A DNA stretch of 33,205 nucleotides from the NCBI GenBank assembly GCA_016714785.1, contig JADKCC010000051.1, positions 1-33,205 on the forward strand, written 5' to 3'. Positions 1-8,218 of this stretch are shown in pieces. Made by a program: the position numbers and the translations under genes. The notes under the pieces are model-generated. The model was not told where the DNA came from and searched no databases. It saw nothing but the letters and a program-made list of their open reading frames with translations. Every line of letters begins with the position of its first letter. Position 1 is the first letter of the stretch. This stretch comes from Saprospiraceae bacterium. GTDB taxonomy: Bacteria > Bacteroidota > Bacteroidia > Chitinophagales > Saprospiraceae.

Positions 1-1168
1 TGAGATAGTGCTTACTTTTTGTATGATTGGTACATTTACGGTCACGGGTTTGGGTACAGTAAATATTAGGAACACAACCTGATAGTTGAAGAGAGATTTG
101 ACCTATTGGTCCAGTAGGCCAAACTACACAAATAGTATCATTGCCTTGACCTGTAAAAGGGAGTATGTTGCCGTTGGCATCTTTGACGGTCCATGTCAGT
201 GTACAACCTGTAGTAGTAGTCCAATATTTGACAGAATCGCCTTCACAAACGGTAGATATCCATAAAATATCAGGGCCAGGCTTGTCATCAATGGTCACTT
301 TCATGGTCATTGTGTCACTACAGCAGCAAAGCGCTTCACCATTAGTACCATAATTATCTTTTGTGGCTACAAGGGTCACCATGTACATGCCTGGAGATGA
401 ATAAATATGCGTAGGATGCACATCATTGGAATAATTACCATCTCCAAAATCCCAATAAAAACTGGTAGAGTTAGGGCTGCTTGTATTGGTAAATGCAATG
501 GATGAACCTAAACAAAAAATGCTATCCGTTTTTGTAAAACTTGCCGTAGGTCCTTCCAATATATCCACACAAAAATCAAACACCGTTACTGTAGTTCCAT
601 TTGTTATGACCAAATTAATAAATCCCGAACCTGTAATTCCCCAATTCACTTTTATTTCGCCTGAATCCACCACCATCATAGTGCCACCAATCACAGTCCA
701 CAGATATTGATTGCCTAAGGTGTGAGGCACAAAGTAGGTTGCTGTCGAATTTTCACAAGCACTGAGACAACCACCTTGATTTGGAGTGCCGGCAGGTCCT
801 TGTTGGGTAGGTAATTGTACAAAACTACAGTCGGGCTTAGGGCACTTTACTTCCACCGTTACTTCAGTAATATCGGAAGTTTCATTTCCTACTCTGATAA
901 AATAGGATAAGTAATGAAAACCACAACAAGTTTTCGGGTCACCTATAAAAGTTAAATTGCCATCAGAACTTATTCTAAAACAATTATCTTGTAAAACTGG
1001 GAATACAATACACTGAGCCGTAGAATTACAAGGGGCATCATTTGTCAGCACATTGTAAGAACCGACATTGTCCAAAAATATACAAAAATTATCAGGTGTA
1101 GTAAGTTGAGCATGGATAGTTGTAAATCCTGTCAAAAAAAATAAAATAATGTAAATATTGGTTTTCAT
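1..1168 (-). CDS. Secreted PKD-domain protein, C-terminus beyond left edge
   Basis: The frame opens at the ATG at 1168 and stays open to the left edge, giving about 389 residues of an incomplete protein. It starts with a signal peptide (MKTNIYIILFFLTGFTTIHA, then QL). A PKD-like fold is visible around residues 230-275, with the typical WDFGDG motif followed by HIYSSPGMYMVTLVAT. The remainder is Cys-rich and Ig-like, with Gly/Thr/Asn-rich strands, as in large Bacteroidota surface proteins usually exported by T9SS. The start lies 18 bp after the stop of the upstream beta-helix gene, so the two are probably co-transcribed. In the last 20 codons before the edge the reading becomes unconvincing (charged, Cys-rich), while the neighbouring frame reads KPVTVNVPIIQKVSTIS, typical of these proteins; one extra C in a CCC run at about 46-57 would explain this. 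Function beyond a surface/adhesion role is unknown. Confidence 0.75.
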   Translation of the reverse strand, partial: MKTNIYIILFFLTGFTTIHAQLTTPDNFCIFLDNVGSYNVLTNDAPCNSTAQCIVFPVLQDNCFRISSDGNLTFIGDPKTCCGFHYLSYFIRVGNETSDITEVTVEVKCPKPDCSFVQLPTQQGPAGTPNQGGCLSACENSTATYFVPHTLGNQYLWTVIGGTMMVVDSGEIKVNWGITGSGFINLVITNGTTVTVFDFCVDILEGPTASFTKTDSIFCLGSSIAFTNTSSPNSTSFYWDFGDGNYSNDVHPTHIYSSPGMYMVTLVATKDNYGTNGEALCCCSDTMTMKVTIDDKPGPDILWISTVCEGDSVKYWTTTTGCTLTWTVKDANGNILPFTGQGNDTICVVWPTGPIGQISLQLSGCVPNIYCTQTRDRKCTNHTKSKHYL

Positions 1169-1186
1169 AACAATGATTTTTTTGGA

Positions 1187-2461
1187 TTAATAAGAAATAT
1201 TGGCGTTAGGATTGGTATTGGTATTCAGAGTAGCAGGAGATAAGATTGTACCTACATTGTTGCTTGGCACTACCGTAAATCCACTGGTTGTATTATTTAT
1301 TGCGGTGTTCTTAATCAGCAAATTTGAAGTACCTGAAATATTAAAACCATGGACATTATTACTTGACGTATTTCCAAGGAGATGCACATAGTTAAAACTA
1401 CATGAAAACCCAGTGGAAGTATTATTTTTTGCAGAACAATTTTCGACAATGATGTGATTACCAAACAGTTCAAAACCAATATTATTCGACCTTGCAATGT
1501 TTTCAAAAAGATGACATCCTTCGAGCACAAAATATCCATACGATAGGTTATTCATCGCATTATTGCCATTTGCCTCTGAGCCTATTCCCAGCTGAAATCC
1601 ATGAGAAGTATTGCTAAGTGCATTACAGTTTTGTATGGAGGCCATGCCTGTAGATTTGATACCCACCAAACTGTTGTTTTTGGCAGAACAGCTACTACAA
1701 ATAGAACCATTATCTAATTCTATTCCGTCATTCAAATTCATTTCGCAAATACATTGTTCTACCATAGAAGATTCTCCTACATCGATGCCATCTTGAGAAT
1801 TTCCGGTAGCAATTATTTTTTTGACAATAGCATTTTTTCCTGAGAAAAGCCCATCTCGCAAATTATTATTGAGTAGTAAGTCTTCAAACAGACAGGAATG
1901 GCTGTTTGAAAAATTTATACCTTCCTTTCCCCAATTGCTTACACTACCATTTCTTACTGTCAAGTTATTGAAAGTGCCACTTGTAGCAATTCCTGCGGAT
2001 GTATTTCCAGCTAAACCTGATAAAGTATGTCCATTCAAATCAATGTAAACGTTTGATGCAGAAACAGTGATGCCCGAAGCACCAGATAAACTTTGGTTTA
2101 GATAATAAGAGCCTGCTTGAGTTATAGTAAATGGTAACGAACTTATCGCTGTCCGACCTATGAGTGACAAAATAGATGTGTTTGTTTGTACTTTTTGCCA
2201 TATCGGAACTATGGTGGTTCCAGCATTATAATAGTACCCTGGGTTATCATCCATTTGATAGATCATCAGACTATGAGCGGGCAATGTAATGTTATCACGA
2301 TCTATTTTATTCATCCTCGGATGGAGTACACCTTTGTTTGATGATGAAATATCTAACACTGATGAAGGGTCTATCAAAGGCAATGGGTTGGTACTGACTG
2401 CCACTTGACCAAAAGATGTCATCGAATAGAATAAGATAATCACATAAAGTAATTTTTGCAT
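1187..2461 (-). CDS. Secreted right-handed parallel beta-helix protein
   Basis: This 424-residue protein begins at MQKLLYVIILFYSMTSFGQ, a clear signal peptide. The frame is open further upstream to 2530, but the ATG at 2461 is preferred because it starts the signal peptide and lies about 50 bp downstream of a TAnnTTTG promoter element. Residues ~30-80 hold the Bacteroidota stalk module LDISSSNKGVLHPRMNKIDRD...LMIYQ. Residues ~110-400 are short repeating turns rich in N, S and G (for example NNLTVRNGSVSNWGKEGINF, AKNNSLVGIKSTG, NCSAKNNTSTGFS), the PbH1/NosD-like pattern of a right-handed parallel beta-helix. Such proteins are usually carbohydrate-active or adhesive; no catalytic residues can be assigned. 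No T9SS tail is obvious at the C-terminus (NTNTNPNANISY). It is probably transcribed with the PKD protein that follows. Confidence 0.75.
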   Translation of the reverse strand: MQKLLYVIILFYSMTSFGQVAVSTNPLPLIDPSSVLDISSSNKGVLHPRMNKIDRDNITLPAHSLMIYQMDDNPGYYYNAGTTIVPIWQKVQTNTSILSLIGRTAISSLPFTITQAGSYYLNQSLSGASGITVSASNVYIDLNGHTLSGLAGNTSAGIATSGTFNNLTVRNGSVSNWGKEGINFSNSHSCLFEDLLLNNNLRDGLFSGKNAIVKKIIATGNSQDGIDVGESSMVEQCICEMNLNDGIELDNGSICSSCSAKNNSLVGIKSTGMASIQNCNALSNTSHGFQLGIGSEANGNNAMNNLSYGYFVLEGCHLFENIARSNNIGFELFGNHIIVENCSAKNNTSTGFSCSFNYVHLLGNTSSNNVHGFNISGTSNLLIKNTAINNTTSGFTVVPSNNVGTILSPATLNTNTNPNANISY

Positions 2462-2519
2462 GACCTTGGTTTTTTGGTTGGAAAATAACACACCTTTAGA
2501 TGCATGTTTTATACAAATG

Positions 2520-2527
2520 CAAATATA
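2520..2527 (-). promoter_or_regulatory. Putative -7 promoter element (TATATTTG)
   Basis: Read on the minus strand the bases are TATATTTG, an exact match to the Bacteroidota -7 consensus TAnnTTTG. It is about 60 bp upstream of the ATG at 2461. No TTTG is seen at the expected -33 distance, so only half of the promoter is supported. Confidence 0.4.
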
Positions 2528-3120
2528 CAAACAAATATTTGTCTTTTAATAATTTTATTAAAAATAATAAATTGCGATTGCAAGGAATTGTAAAAATTAT
2601 AGTAGGTTTAGTTCGTTAGTAAAATAAATTTTGGTTTGTTATTCTTTCCTTCTTAAAAGACGTAGTTTGCAACTACTACTGAGTGTTGCGATGGCTGTGC
2701 TATGAATCAGCGAAGGAATGAATAGAATTTTGTTTTTTTAGAGCGCAGCAATATGTTTCTTTTTAGCCGCTTTGATCAGAATATCAATAGTATAATAGAT
2801 ATTGCTCTTATTTGCCTTACCAGCTAAAGACTTGAAACAAAGTCCTATACTGAGTGAAGTTCGATTTTCCCTGCTACACATAATATTTACTACATCTGAA
2901 TGACGCGAGTTTTGTTACCACCTTTCAGCATCTATTGGAACCTTTTAGTAGGATATTTTGGACCATGACTAATTAATTACTGAAGTTTCGGAGTTTGTAA
3001 ATGGATTAATGTCAACTAATTACATATTAAATAATTAAATATTAACTTACTTTACAATACTGATAATCAATACTTTAAAACAATTTACAAGGAGATTTAG
3101 AAATACGACGTTAACATATT
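2528..3120. other. Intergenic region with one doubtful small ORF (2738-2881, minus)
   Basis: No convincing gene is seen here. The only open frame of note runs on the minus strand from an ATG at 2881 to a stop at 2738 and encodes 47 residues, with a Lys-rich end (KAAKKKHIAAL). It resembles the C-terminal end of some larger protein more than a free-standing gene, and stop codons close the frame just upstream. It could be a decayed fragment, possibly of a mobile-element protein, but the family is not recognised. The rest is AT-rich spacer. Confidence 0.3.
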
Positions 3121-3345
3121 GCTTTGGGAGATGTAGTAATACCAAGGTTTACCTCCTTGGGGAGCCTGTTCCGGTACGCGGAGCGATTTAGCGGAACTAG
3201 CGTTTTTTGTTTACTTTTTTTGGCAATGCAAAAAAGTATAACTGAACGATCCTGGAAGGTCGAGTATGACAATGCGAGAAGTGAAGGCACCCGTAAGGGA
3301 TGGGAGCGCGGCTCGAGCGACAATGCCAAACCTATAGTATAATCA
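3121..3345. repeat. GC-richer dispersed-repeat island with hairpins
   Basis: This stretch has a base composition clearly different from its AT-rich surroundings and no protein-like frame. It contains several inverted repeats: CCAAGG (3142-3147) with CCTTGG (3155-3160), GTTCCG (3168-3173) with CGGAAC (3192-3197), and TACTTTTTT (3212-3220) with AAAAAAGTA (3230-3238) around the loop TGGCAATGC. The last hairpin is repeated almost exactly at 32739-32767. The 3' part (GGCACCCGTAAGGGATGGGA, about 3287-3306) also has the character of intergenic repeats common in Bacteroidota genomes. It may be a non-autonomous mobile element or REP-like sequence; this is inference from the shared hairpin. Confidence 0.5.
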
Positions 3346-3555
3346 TTAGCCCCAAAAAGCACAATTGAATTTGATTCAAGGTTATGAGAGTAGTTATTGT
3401 GCAAAATTTGCCCCGAAACTTTAGTTAATTATTATGAAGATATAAGCATGGATACTTGACTTTACTTTTCAATAATGATGTATGCCATTTCTGCAATGAC
3501 TGTGGAACCAGCAGACGCTCACTCAGCTATACTTATTCCGTATTGTTTGCATTTC
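3346..3555. other. Intergenic, no gene seen
   Basis: An AT-rich stretch between the repeat island and the stop codon of the hydroxylase-CDGSH gene. Neither strand shows a protein-like frame, and no clear terminator hairpin was found. Confidence 0.5.
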
Positions 3556-4646
3556 TTATTTATTCAATAATTTTTTCAGGTGTGAATCATCACAAAAAGG
3601 CCCTTTGACACATGCTTTACATTGACAAATTTTGTATTCTCTTTCTTTGCGAATTGTAAATTTTTCAGGTTGAAATTTAGTCCCATGATGAGATCCATCA
3701 CAAAAAGGTTGCTGTTTGCTAAAACCACAAGTACAATACAAATAATCACCTTCTTTTAATATCAGGATTGCTGGCTCTAGTACCGTAGTTTTTTCAAACT
3801 TAAAGTCTATGCCAATTTCAGAACCTTTTTTGTCTGATTTGACTAATGGGTAAAAAGAATGAGACAACCATGAGTCTTTGGGATCATTGGGAATGCCATA
3901 TTCTTTAGGGAAAGCGTGATTAAATGATGCGCTACCAAATATTTGATCCCATATAGAAAGCATATTACCATAGTTGCCATTAGGTTGACCTATACCATCA
4001 ACTTTGGATACAGCATGATGTGCATGATGAAAAGCGGGAGTAATAAAAATGCGTTCTAGCACTTTCAGGATAGGTTTAGTACTGGACGATTGTGAAAAAA
4101 CCTGTCCCAAGATACAAGGCTGTGAGAAGATACAACAATGACTTGCTTAAGTACAATACCTACAGCGACAGGAATCCCCAATCCCAAATAAGTCGCGACA
4201 CCCAACCACCAAATATTAGGCATAAGCATAAAAAAATAAATACTTTCTCTATAGGAAACCAAAAATCCCATTTCAGTGGCTGTATGATGAGGTCTATGAT
4301 GTTTCCAAAGCCATTTATATTCGTGTGAAGACCTATGATACCAATATTGTAAAAAGTCATCAACAAGTAAAAAGACTAACAAACCTGCCCAAAAGGATAA
4401 ATTGGATAAAATATTTTCCCAATTGGTAAATATTAGCCCCATCAAATTGAAAGCTAAAAACATAACTACAGGCTTTGTAATCACCATTAAAAAAAAGGTA
4501 TTTACCGTCTCTACCAAAACATCATCTTTTGTTCTCTTGGAGTTGGCTATAAATCCCATTGAAGCTTCAATCAGTCCAAAAAAAACGAGGATTACCAATA
4601 CAAAATACATATTGTTGTTGGCAATAAATACTAAGATATCGTTCAT
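3556..4646 (-). CDS. Sterol desaturase/fatty-acid hydroxylase fused to double CDGSH domain (frameshifted)
   Basis: The gene reads in two overlapping frames (4646-4065 and 4110-3556) that join into one protein of about 363 residues if one A is added to the A-run at 4095-4100 (plus strand). Residues ~15-100 hold membrane helices. The di-iron histidine boxes of the sterol desaturase/fatty acid hydroxylase superfamily are visible: YWYHRSSHE, WKHHRPHH and, after the break, FHHAHH followed by NYGNMLSIWDQIFG. The C-terminal ~70 residues carry two [2Fe-2S] CDGSH-type motifs: CTCGFSKQQPFCDGSH and CQCKACVKGPFCDDSH, the second with Asp replacing Gly. The last histidine box and both CDGSH motifs lie in the same unbroken frame, so the fusion does not depend on repairing the shift. 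The family oxidises membrane lipids using iron, oxygen and electrons; the CDGSH part may be the electron donor (inference). The substrate is unknown. Confidence 0.8.
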
Positions 4647-4669
4647 TCTTAAATCATTATATTTTTAAA

Positions 4670-4685
4670 ATGATGCACGCATCAT
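4670..4685. promoter_or_regulatory. Palindrome ATGATGC-AC-GCATCAT, possible operator
   Basis: A perfect 7-bp inverted repeat with a 2-bp spacer lies 24 bp upstream of the start codon of the hydroxylase-CDGSH gene, in its leader or promoter. The symmetry is what a dimeric repressor would bind, but no matching regulator is identified and the site occurs once. Confidence 0.3.
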
Positions 4686-5147
4686 GTGCGCAATTTTTGT
4701 ATAAATGTAAAATTATGCCAAAGCTACAATATATTGAGAAGATGTAATCATTTTCGTATGTGTTAAAAAACAAAAAATATCATTTCGTTTGATGGTACCA
4801 TGAAGTACTTCTCACCACAATACAACCAAGATCCCTAAAGGTAAATTGATGATTTTAAAGTTGAGTCCACTCCTAAAAGTCAAAAATGATTAAATATTAC
4901 TAGACTCTAAGGTTTATAAAGTATTGATTATTAACTATATAAAAAATGGATTTTTTTTGTGTTTTTGTGCCTTGGTGGCAAAATTATACTTTTCGGAGCT
5001 TACTCAATGTTGAAAAGCAACAAAAAACCACATTAGACAATGCTTATTAATTTAAATCACCTTTTAATAGCATACCAATCAAAATTATTACCTAAATCCA
5101 TCCTACCAACTACGCAATCAATATGGTCACTTAATCAATCGGTGTGT
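4686..5147. other. Divergent intergenic region, no gene seen
   Basis: An AT-rich stretch between two divergently transcribed genes. It contains stop codons in all frames and no protein-like segment. The region must hold the promoter of the hydroxylase gene, but no clear TAnnTTTG with a -33 partner is seen for it. Confidence 0.5.
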
Positions 5148-5175
5148 TTTGCATTTAAAGAAGTAGATACTTTTG
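5148..5175 (+). promoter_or_regulatory. Putative Bacteroidota promoter (TTTG-N16-TACTTTTG)
   Basis: TTTG at 5148-5151 and TACTTTTG at 5168-5175 match the -33 and -7 elements of the Bacteroidota housekeeping promoter (TTTG and TAnnTTTG). The 16-bp spacing is slightly short. Transcription would begin near 5182, which favours the ATG at 5214 over the in-frame TTG at 5184. Confidence 0.4.
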
Positions 5176-5213
5176 GGTAATAATTGACCACAAATGCAAA
5201 AATTGATAAAAAT

Positions 5214-7007
5214 ATGATAAAGTTTCCATTCATTATTTTCGCCCTTCTATGCGGTATATATAATCTAACCGCCCAAAACATAGGTATAAACAATCCTGAC
5301 CCACAAGCCGCTCTAGACATTAATGGTGACTTGAGATTAAGGACCCAGACCCTCACCCTACCCCAAGGTATCAGCCACGATGTAGATCTGACGACACAAA
5401 AAGCCGCAGGGTACAATTTTGCAGGTGGAGCTTTGGATGGTGCCATCATATCAGGATTTGATGGTGGTATAGATGGTAGAATCGTTACCATATTTAACAA
5501 TGGCAACTCTGCTATTCAACTATTCCATGAAGCAGGTGGAAGTGTGGCGGCCAATCGCATCCTGACTGGAACCGGAAATAATGCCACCATCTATCAAAAT
5601 GGATCGGTCACCATGCGCTATGATGGGCAAAAAATGCGGTGGACGATAGTAAGTAGTAATTATACGGATGGGCTGAGTGCTACTGTAAATCCCTCGAGTG
5701 GGGCATGGGGTATCAATGGAAATACTGGTACAGATAATACAAATTATGTTGGTACTGCCGATGACGAAGTTGGCTTATATTTTAAGGCTGGAGGTACCTA
5801 CAGTGGTAGATTGGATTATGCACAGGGTAATACTTCATTTGGAATTGGAGCACTAGGTAATACCACATTTGGTGGAGGAAACGATAATGTTGCTTTTGGA
5901 CGGCAATCCTTAAACTTAAATAGCGGGAATTTCAATACTGCCATTGGATCTTACTCTATGGCTGAAGCTACATTAGGAAATTTTAATATCGGTATCGGCA
6001 ATCAAGTACTCTTAGAAAATTCTGGTAATGAAAATATAGGAATTGGTCGAGAAGCATTATTTAATAATTTATCAGGCAGCAGAAATATAGCTATTGGAAA
6101 TGATGCACTAAAATTTAACACTGGAGGAACCGATAATATAGCTATCGGGAACGATGCAGGTGTTCTTGATCCATATTTAGAAAATGCTACTGCAATAGGC
6201 ACCAATGCAAAGGTGGCAGTTAGCAATGCATTGGTATTAGGCGGAACAGGTGCATACGCTGTAAATGTAGGAATAGGTACCGAAAATCCAAATGAAAATG
6301 CAATATTGGAATTAAACTCCTCCTCTAAAGGATTTTTACCACCAAGGATGAATCCATTAGATAGAGACGCAATTTTATCTCCTTCTATCGGTTTAATGAT
6401 ATTTAATATTTGGAGCAGACAGCCCAACTATTATGATGGCTATAAGTGGAAAAATTTTAATGGATCTGATGCAAATGAATCTTTAATAGGTATGCCTTAT
6501 AAAGGTGGTAGATTATTTGATCTTTTTGGTCCTGGCGAACCTGGATATATACCAGGTGAAGTACACGGAATGATTTATGACACACTATCGAACTTCCCAC
6601 AAACTTTTAGCTGGGGATGTATGGAAGTGGATATACCTGGAGCAAATAGCAATATTGACGGATTACAGAATACACTAGATATTGTGCAATTTTGCAATGA
6701 AGAAACACCAGCTTCATTATGCTATAATTATGTAGCAAATGGATATACGGATTGGTATTTACCTGCTAAGTTTGAAGCTCAAAACATTCCAGATAGTTAT
6801 TATGGACCAAGGATGTGGACATCTACTGAAGAAAGTGGAATTGCAGCATATGTAAACAGAGACAATTCATTAGTGTATTATCCTCCATATGACCAGTATT
6901 TAGAAATTTTATATGTTTTTAAAGATAGGAATTCTATTTTAGTTGGAACATGTAATACATGTTATATAACTCTTCCCATTAAAATTATTCCTGTGAGAAG
7001 ATTTTAA
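5214..7007 (+). CDS. Secreted modular protein: beta-roll head repeats plus DUF1566-like C-terminus
   Basis: This 597-residue protein has a signal peptide (MIKFPFIIFALLCGIYNLTAQ). Residues ~20-155 form a module shared almost exactly with the next gene (NPDPQAALDINGDLRL ... RYDGQKMRWTIVSSNYTDG). Residues ~200-345 are repeats of the type NIAIGNDALxxNxxG (for example FNTAIGSYSMAEA, NENIGIGREALFNNLSG), the left-handed beta-roll head pattern known from YadA/Hep_Hag trimeric adhesins and phage tail fibres. Residues ~360-410 hold the SSSKGFLPPRMNPLDRD stalk module. The end (GGRLFDLFGPG ... NGYTDWYLPAKFE ... MWTSTEES) is a DUF1566/Lcl-like domain, related to C-type-lectin folds. It is probably a surface adhesin or fibre, perhaps trimeric. 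No T9SS tail is evident; the last residues (LPIKIIPVRRF) follow the DUF1566 domain directly. Confidence 0.8.
   Translation: MIKFPFIIFALLCGIYNLTAQNIGINNPDPQAALDINGDLRLRTQTLTLPQGISHDVDLTTQKAAGYNFAGGALDGAIISGFDGGIDGRIVTIFNNGNSAIQLFHEAGGSVAANRILTGTGNNATIYQNGSVTMRYDGQKMRWTIVSSNYTDGLSATVNPSSGAWGINGNTGTDNTNYVGTADDEVGLYFKAGGTYSGRLDYAQGNTSFGIGALGNTTFGGGNDNVAFGRQSLNLNSGNFNTAIGSYSMAEATLGNFNIGIGNQVLLENSGNENIGIGREALFNNLSGSRNIAIGNDALKFNTGGTDNIAIGNDAGVLDPYLENATAIGTNAKVAVSNALVLGGTGAYAVNVGIGTENPNENAILELNSSSKGFLPPRMNPLDRDAILSPSIGLMIFNIWSRQPNYYDGYKWKNFNGSDANESLIGMPYKGGRLFDLFGPGEPGYIPGEVHGMIYDTLSNFPQTFSWGCMEVDIPGANSNIDGLQNTLDIVQFCNEETPASLCYNYVANGYTDWYLPAKFEAQNIPDSYYGPRMWTSTEESGIAAYVNRDNSLVYYPPYDQYLEILYVFKDRNSILVGTCNTCYITLPIKIIPVRRF
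5270..5681. repeat. Direct repeat copy 1 (shared N-terminal module)
   Basis: This 412-bp segment reappears at 7184-7594 with high identity, one single-base deletion and scattered substitutions. It starts just before the end of the signal peptide and ends after the codons for NYTDGLSA, so the repeat boundary matches a protein-module boundary. Confidence 0.9.
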
Positions 7008-7124
7008 AAGATAAACTTTTAGATATTCCGATCTTTTTAGATATCATCAAAATAATTTTAAAAACTGAAAGAAATTTTTAAATTTTTTGACTATTAATTT
7101 ACCAATATAACAAAATTTAAAATC

Positions 7125-8194
7125 ATGACAAAGTTCCTATCCATTATCTTCATATTGGTGTGTACAACATACTTCTTAGGAAACGCCCAAAACATAGGTG
7201 TAAACAATACTGACCCACAAGCCGCTCTAGACATTAATGGTGACTTGAGATTAAGGACCCAGACCTCACCCTACCCCAAGGGATAAGCCACGATGTAGAT
7301 CTGACGACACAAAAAGCCGCAGGGTACAACTTTGCAGGTGGAGCTTTGGATGGTGCCATCATATCAGGATTTAATGGTGGTGTAGATGGTAGAATCGTGA
7401 CCATCTTTAACAATGGCAACTCTGCTATACAAATATTCCATGAAGCATCGGGCAGTCTTGCGGTCAATCGCATCCTGACTGGTACGGGCAATAATGCCAC
7501 CATCTATCAAAATGGATCGGTCACTATGCGCTATGATGGGCAGAAAATGCGGTGGACGATAATAAGTAGTAATTATACTGATGGGTTGAGTGCTTCAAGT
7601 TCAACTCCTCCTACAGCAGGTAACTATGGGACAGTAGTCAATCCTGTCACAGGCAAGGTATGGCTCGACCGTAATCTTGGGGCATCTCAGGTTGCTACAA
7701 GTCCTACCGACCCATTGAGCTATGGAGATTTGTACCAATGGGGACGCAATGCCGATGGACATCAGATACGTACTTCGGGAACAACTAGTGCTCTGGCAAG
7801 CAATTTTTTTACTGATCACGGACTGTTTATTAGTACAAATGGATCCCCATATAATTGGCTAAATACTGGTGATAATTTTATGTGGTCAGGTTTAGCGGCA
7901 GAAAACAACCCGTGCCCATCTGGCTTTCGCTTACCAACTGCTGCAGAGTGGGAGCAGGAGCGGCGTACTTGGAGTACTAACAATTCAACAGGCGCATTTA
8001 ATTCACTTCTTAAATTGCCCATGGCTGGCATCCGTTATGACTCTGGTTCTATAAATGAAGTCGGCTCAGGTGGTATCTATTGGTGTAGTACAGTAAGCGG
8101 TACCTATTCGAGATACTTTTACTTCAGCGGCGGAGCAGGAGTAGCATCCACGACACGTTCTGGTGGACTCTCCATACGTTGCATTCAAGACTAA
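7125..8194 (+). CDS. Secreted FISUMP-domain protein (frameshifted near N-terminus)
   Basis: The gene starts at the ATG at 7125 with a signal peptide (MTKFLSIIFILVCTTYFLGNA). The frame stops at 7284-7286, but inserting one C into the CC at 7264-7265 restores the reading of the paralogous module (QTLTLPQGISHD) and gives a 356-residue protein. After the shared module of ~135 residues, residues ~165-356 are a FISUMP domain (TIGR02145, Fibrobacter succinogenes major paralogous domain): VNPVTGKVWLDRNLGASQVA ... YGDLYQWGR ... CPSGFRLPTAAEWEQE ... IYWCSTVSG ... GGLSIRCIQD. These domains have a C-type-lectin-like fold and occur on exported Bacteroidota and Fibrobacter proteins; the ligand is unknown. 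It lies 117 bp after the related gene, and both probably arose by duplication followed by a swap of the C-terminus. Confidence 0.85.
7184..7594. repeat. Direct repeat copy 2 (shared N-terminal module)
   Basis: Second copy of the 5270-5681 segment, one base shorter because a C is missing from the run at 7264-7265. That missing base is the cause of the frame break in this gene. The other differences are substitutions, for example GSVAAN against GSLAVN in the protein. Confidence 0.9.
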
Positions 8195-8218
8195 CCCTTT
8201 TTGTTCATAATCAAGCGT

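Noticed and set aside
3111..3404. Open frames on both strands across the repeat island
   Set aside because: Both cross the hairpins and have no protein-like composition; they are by-products of the GC-richer repeat.
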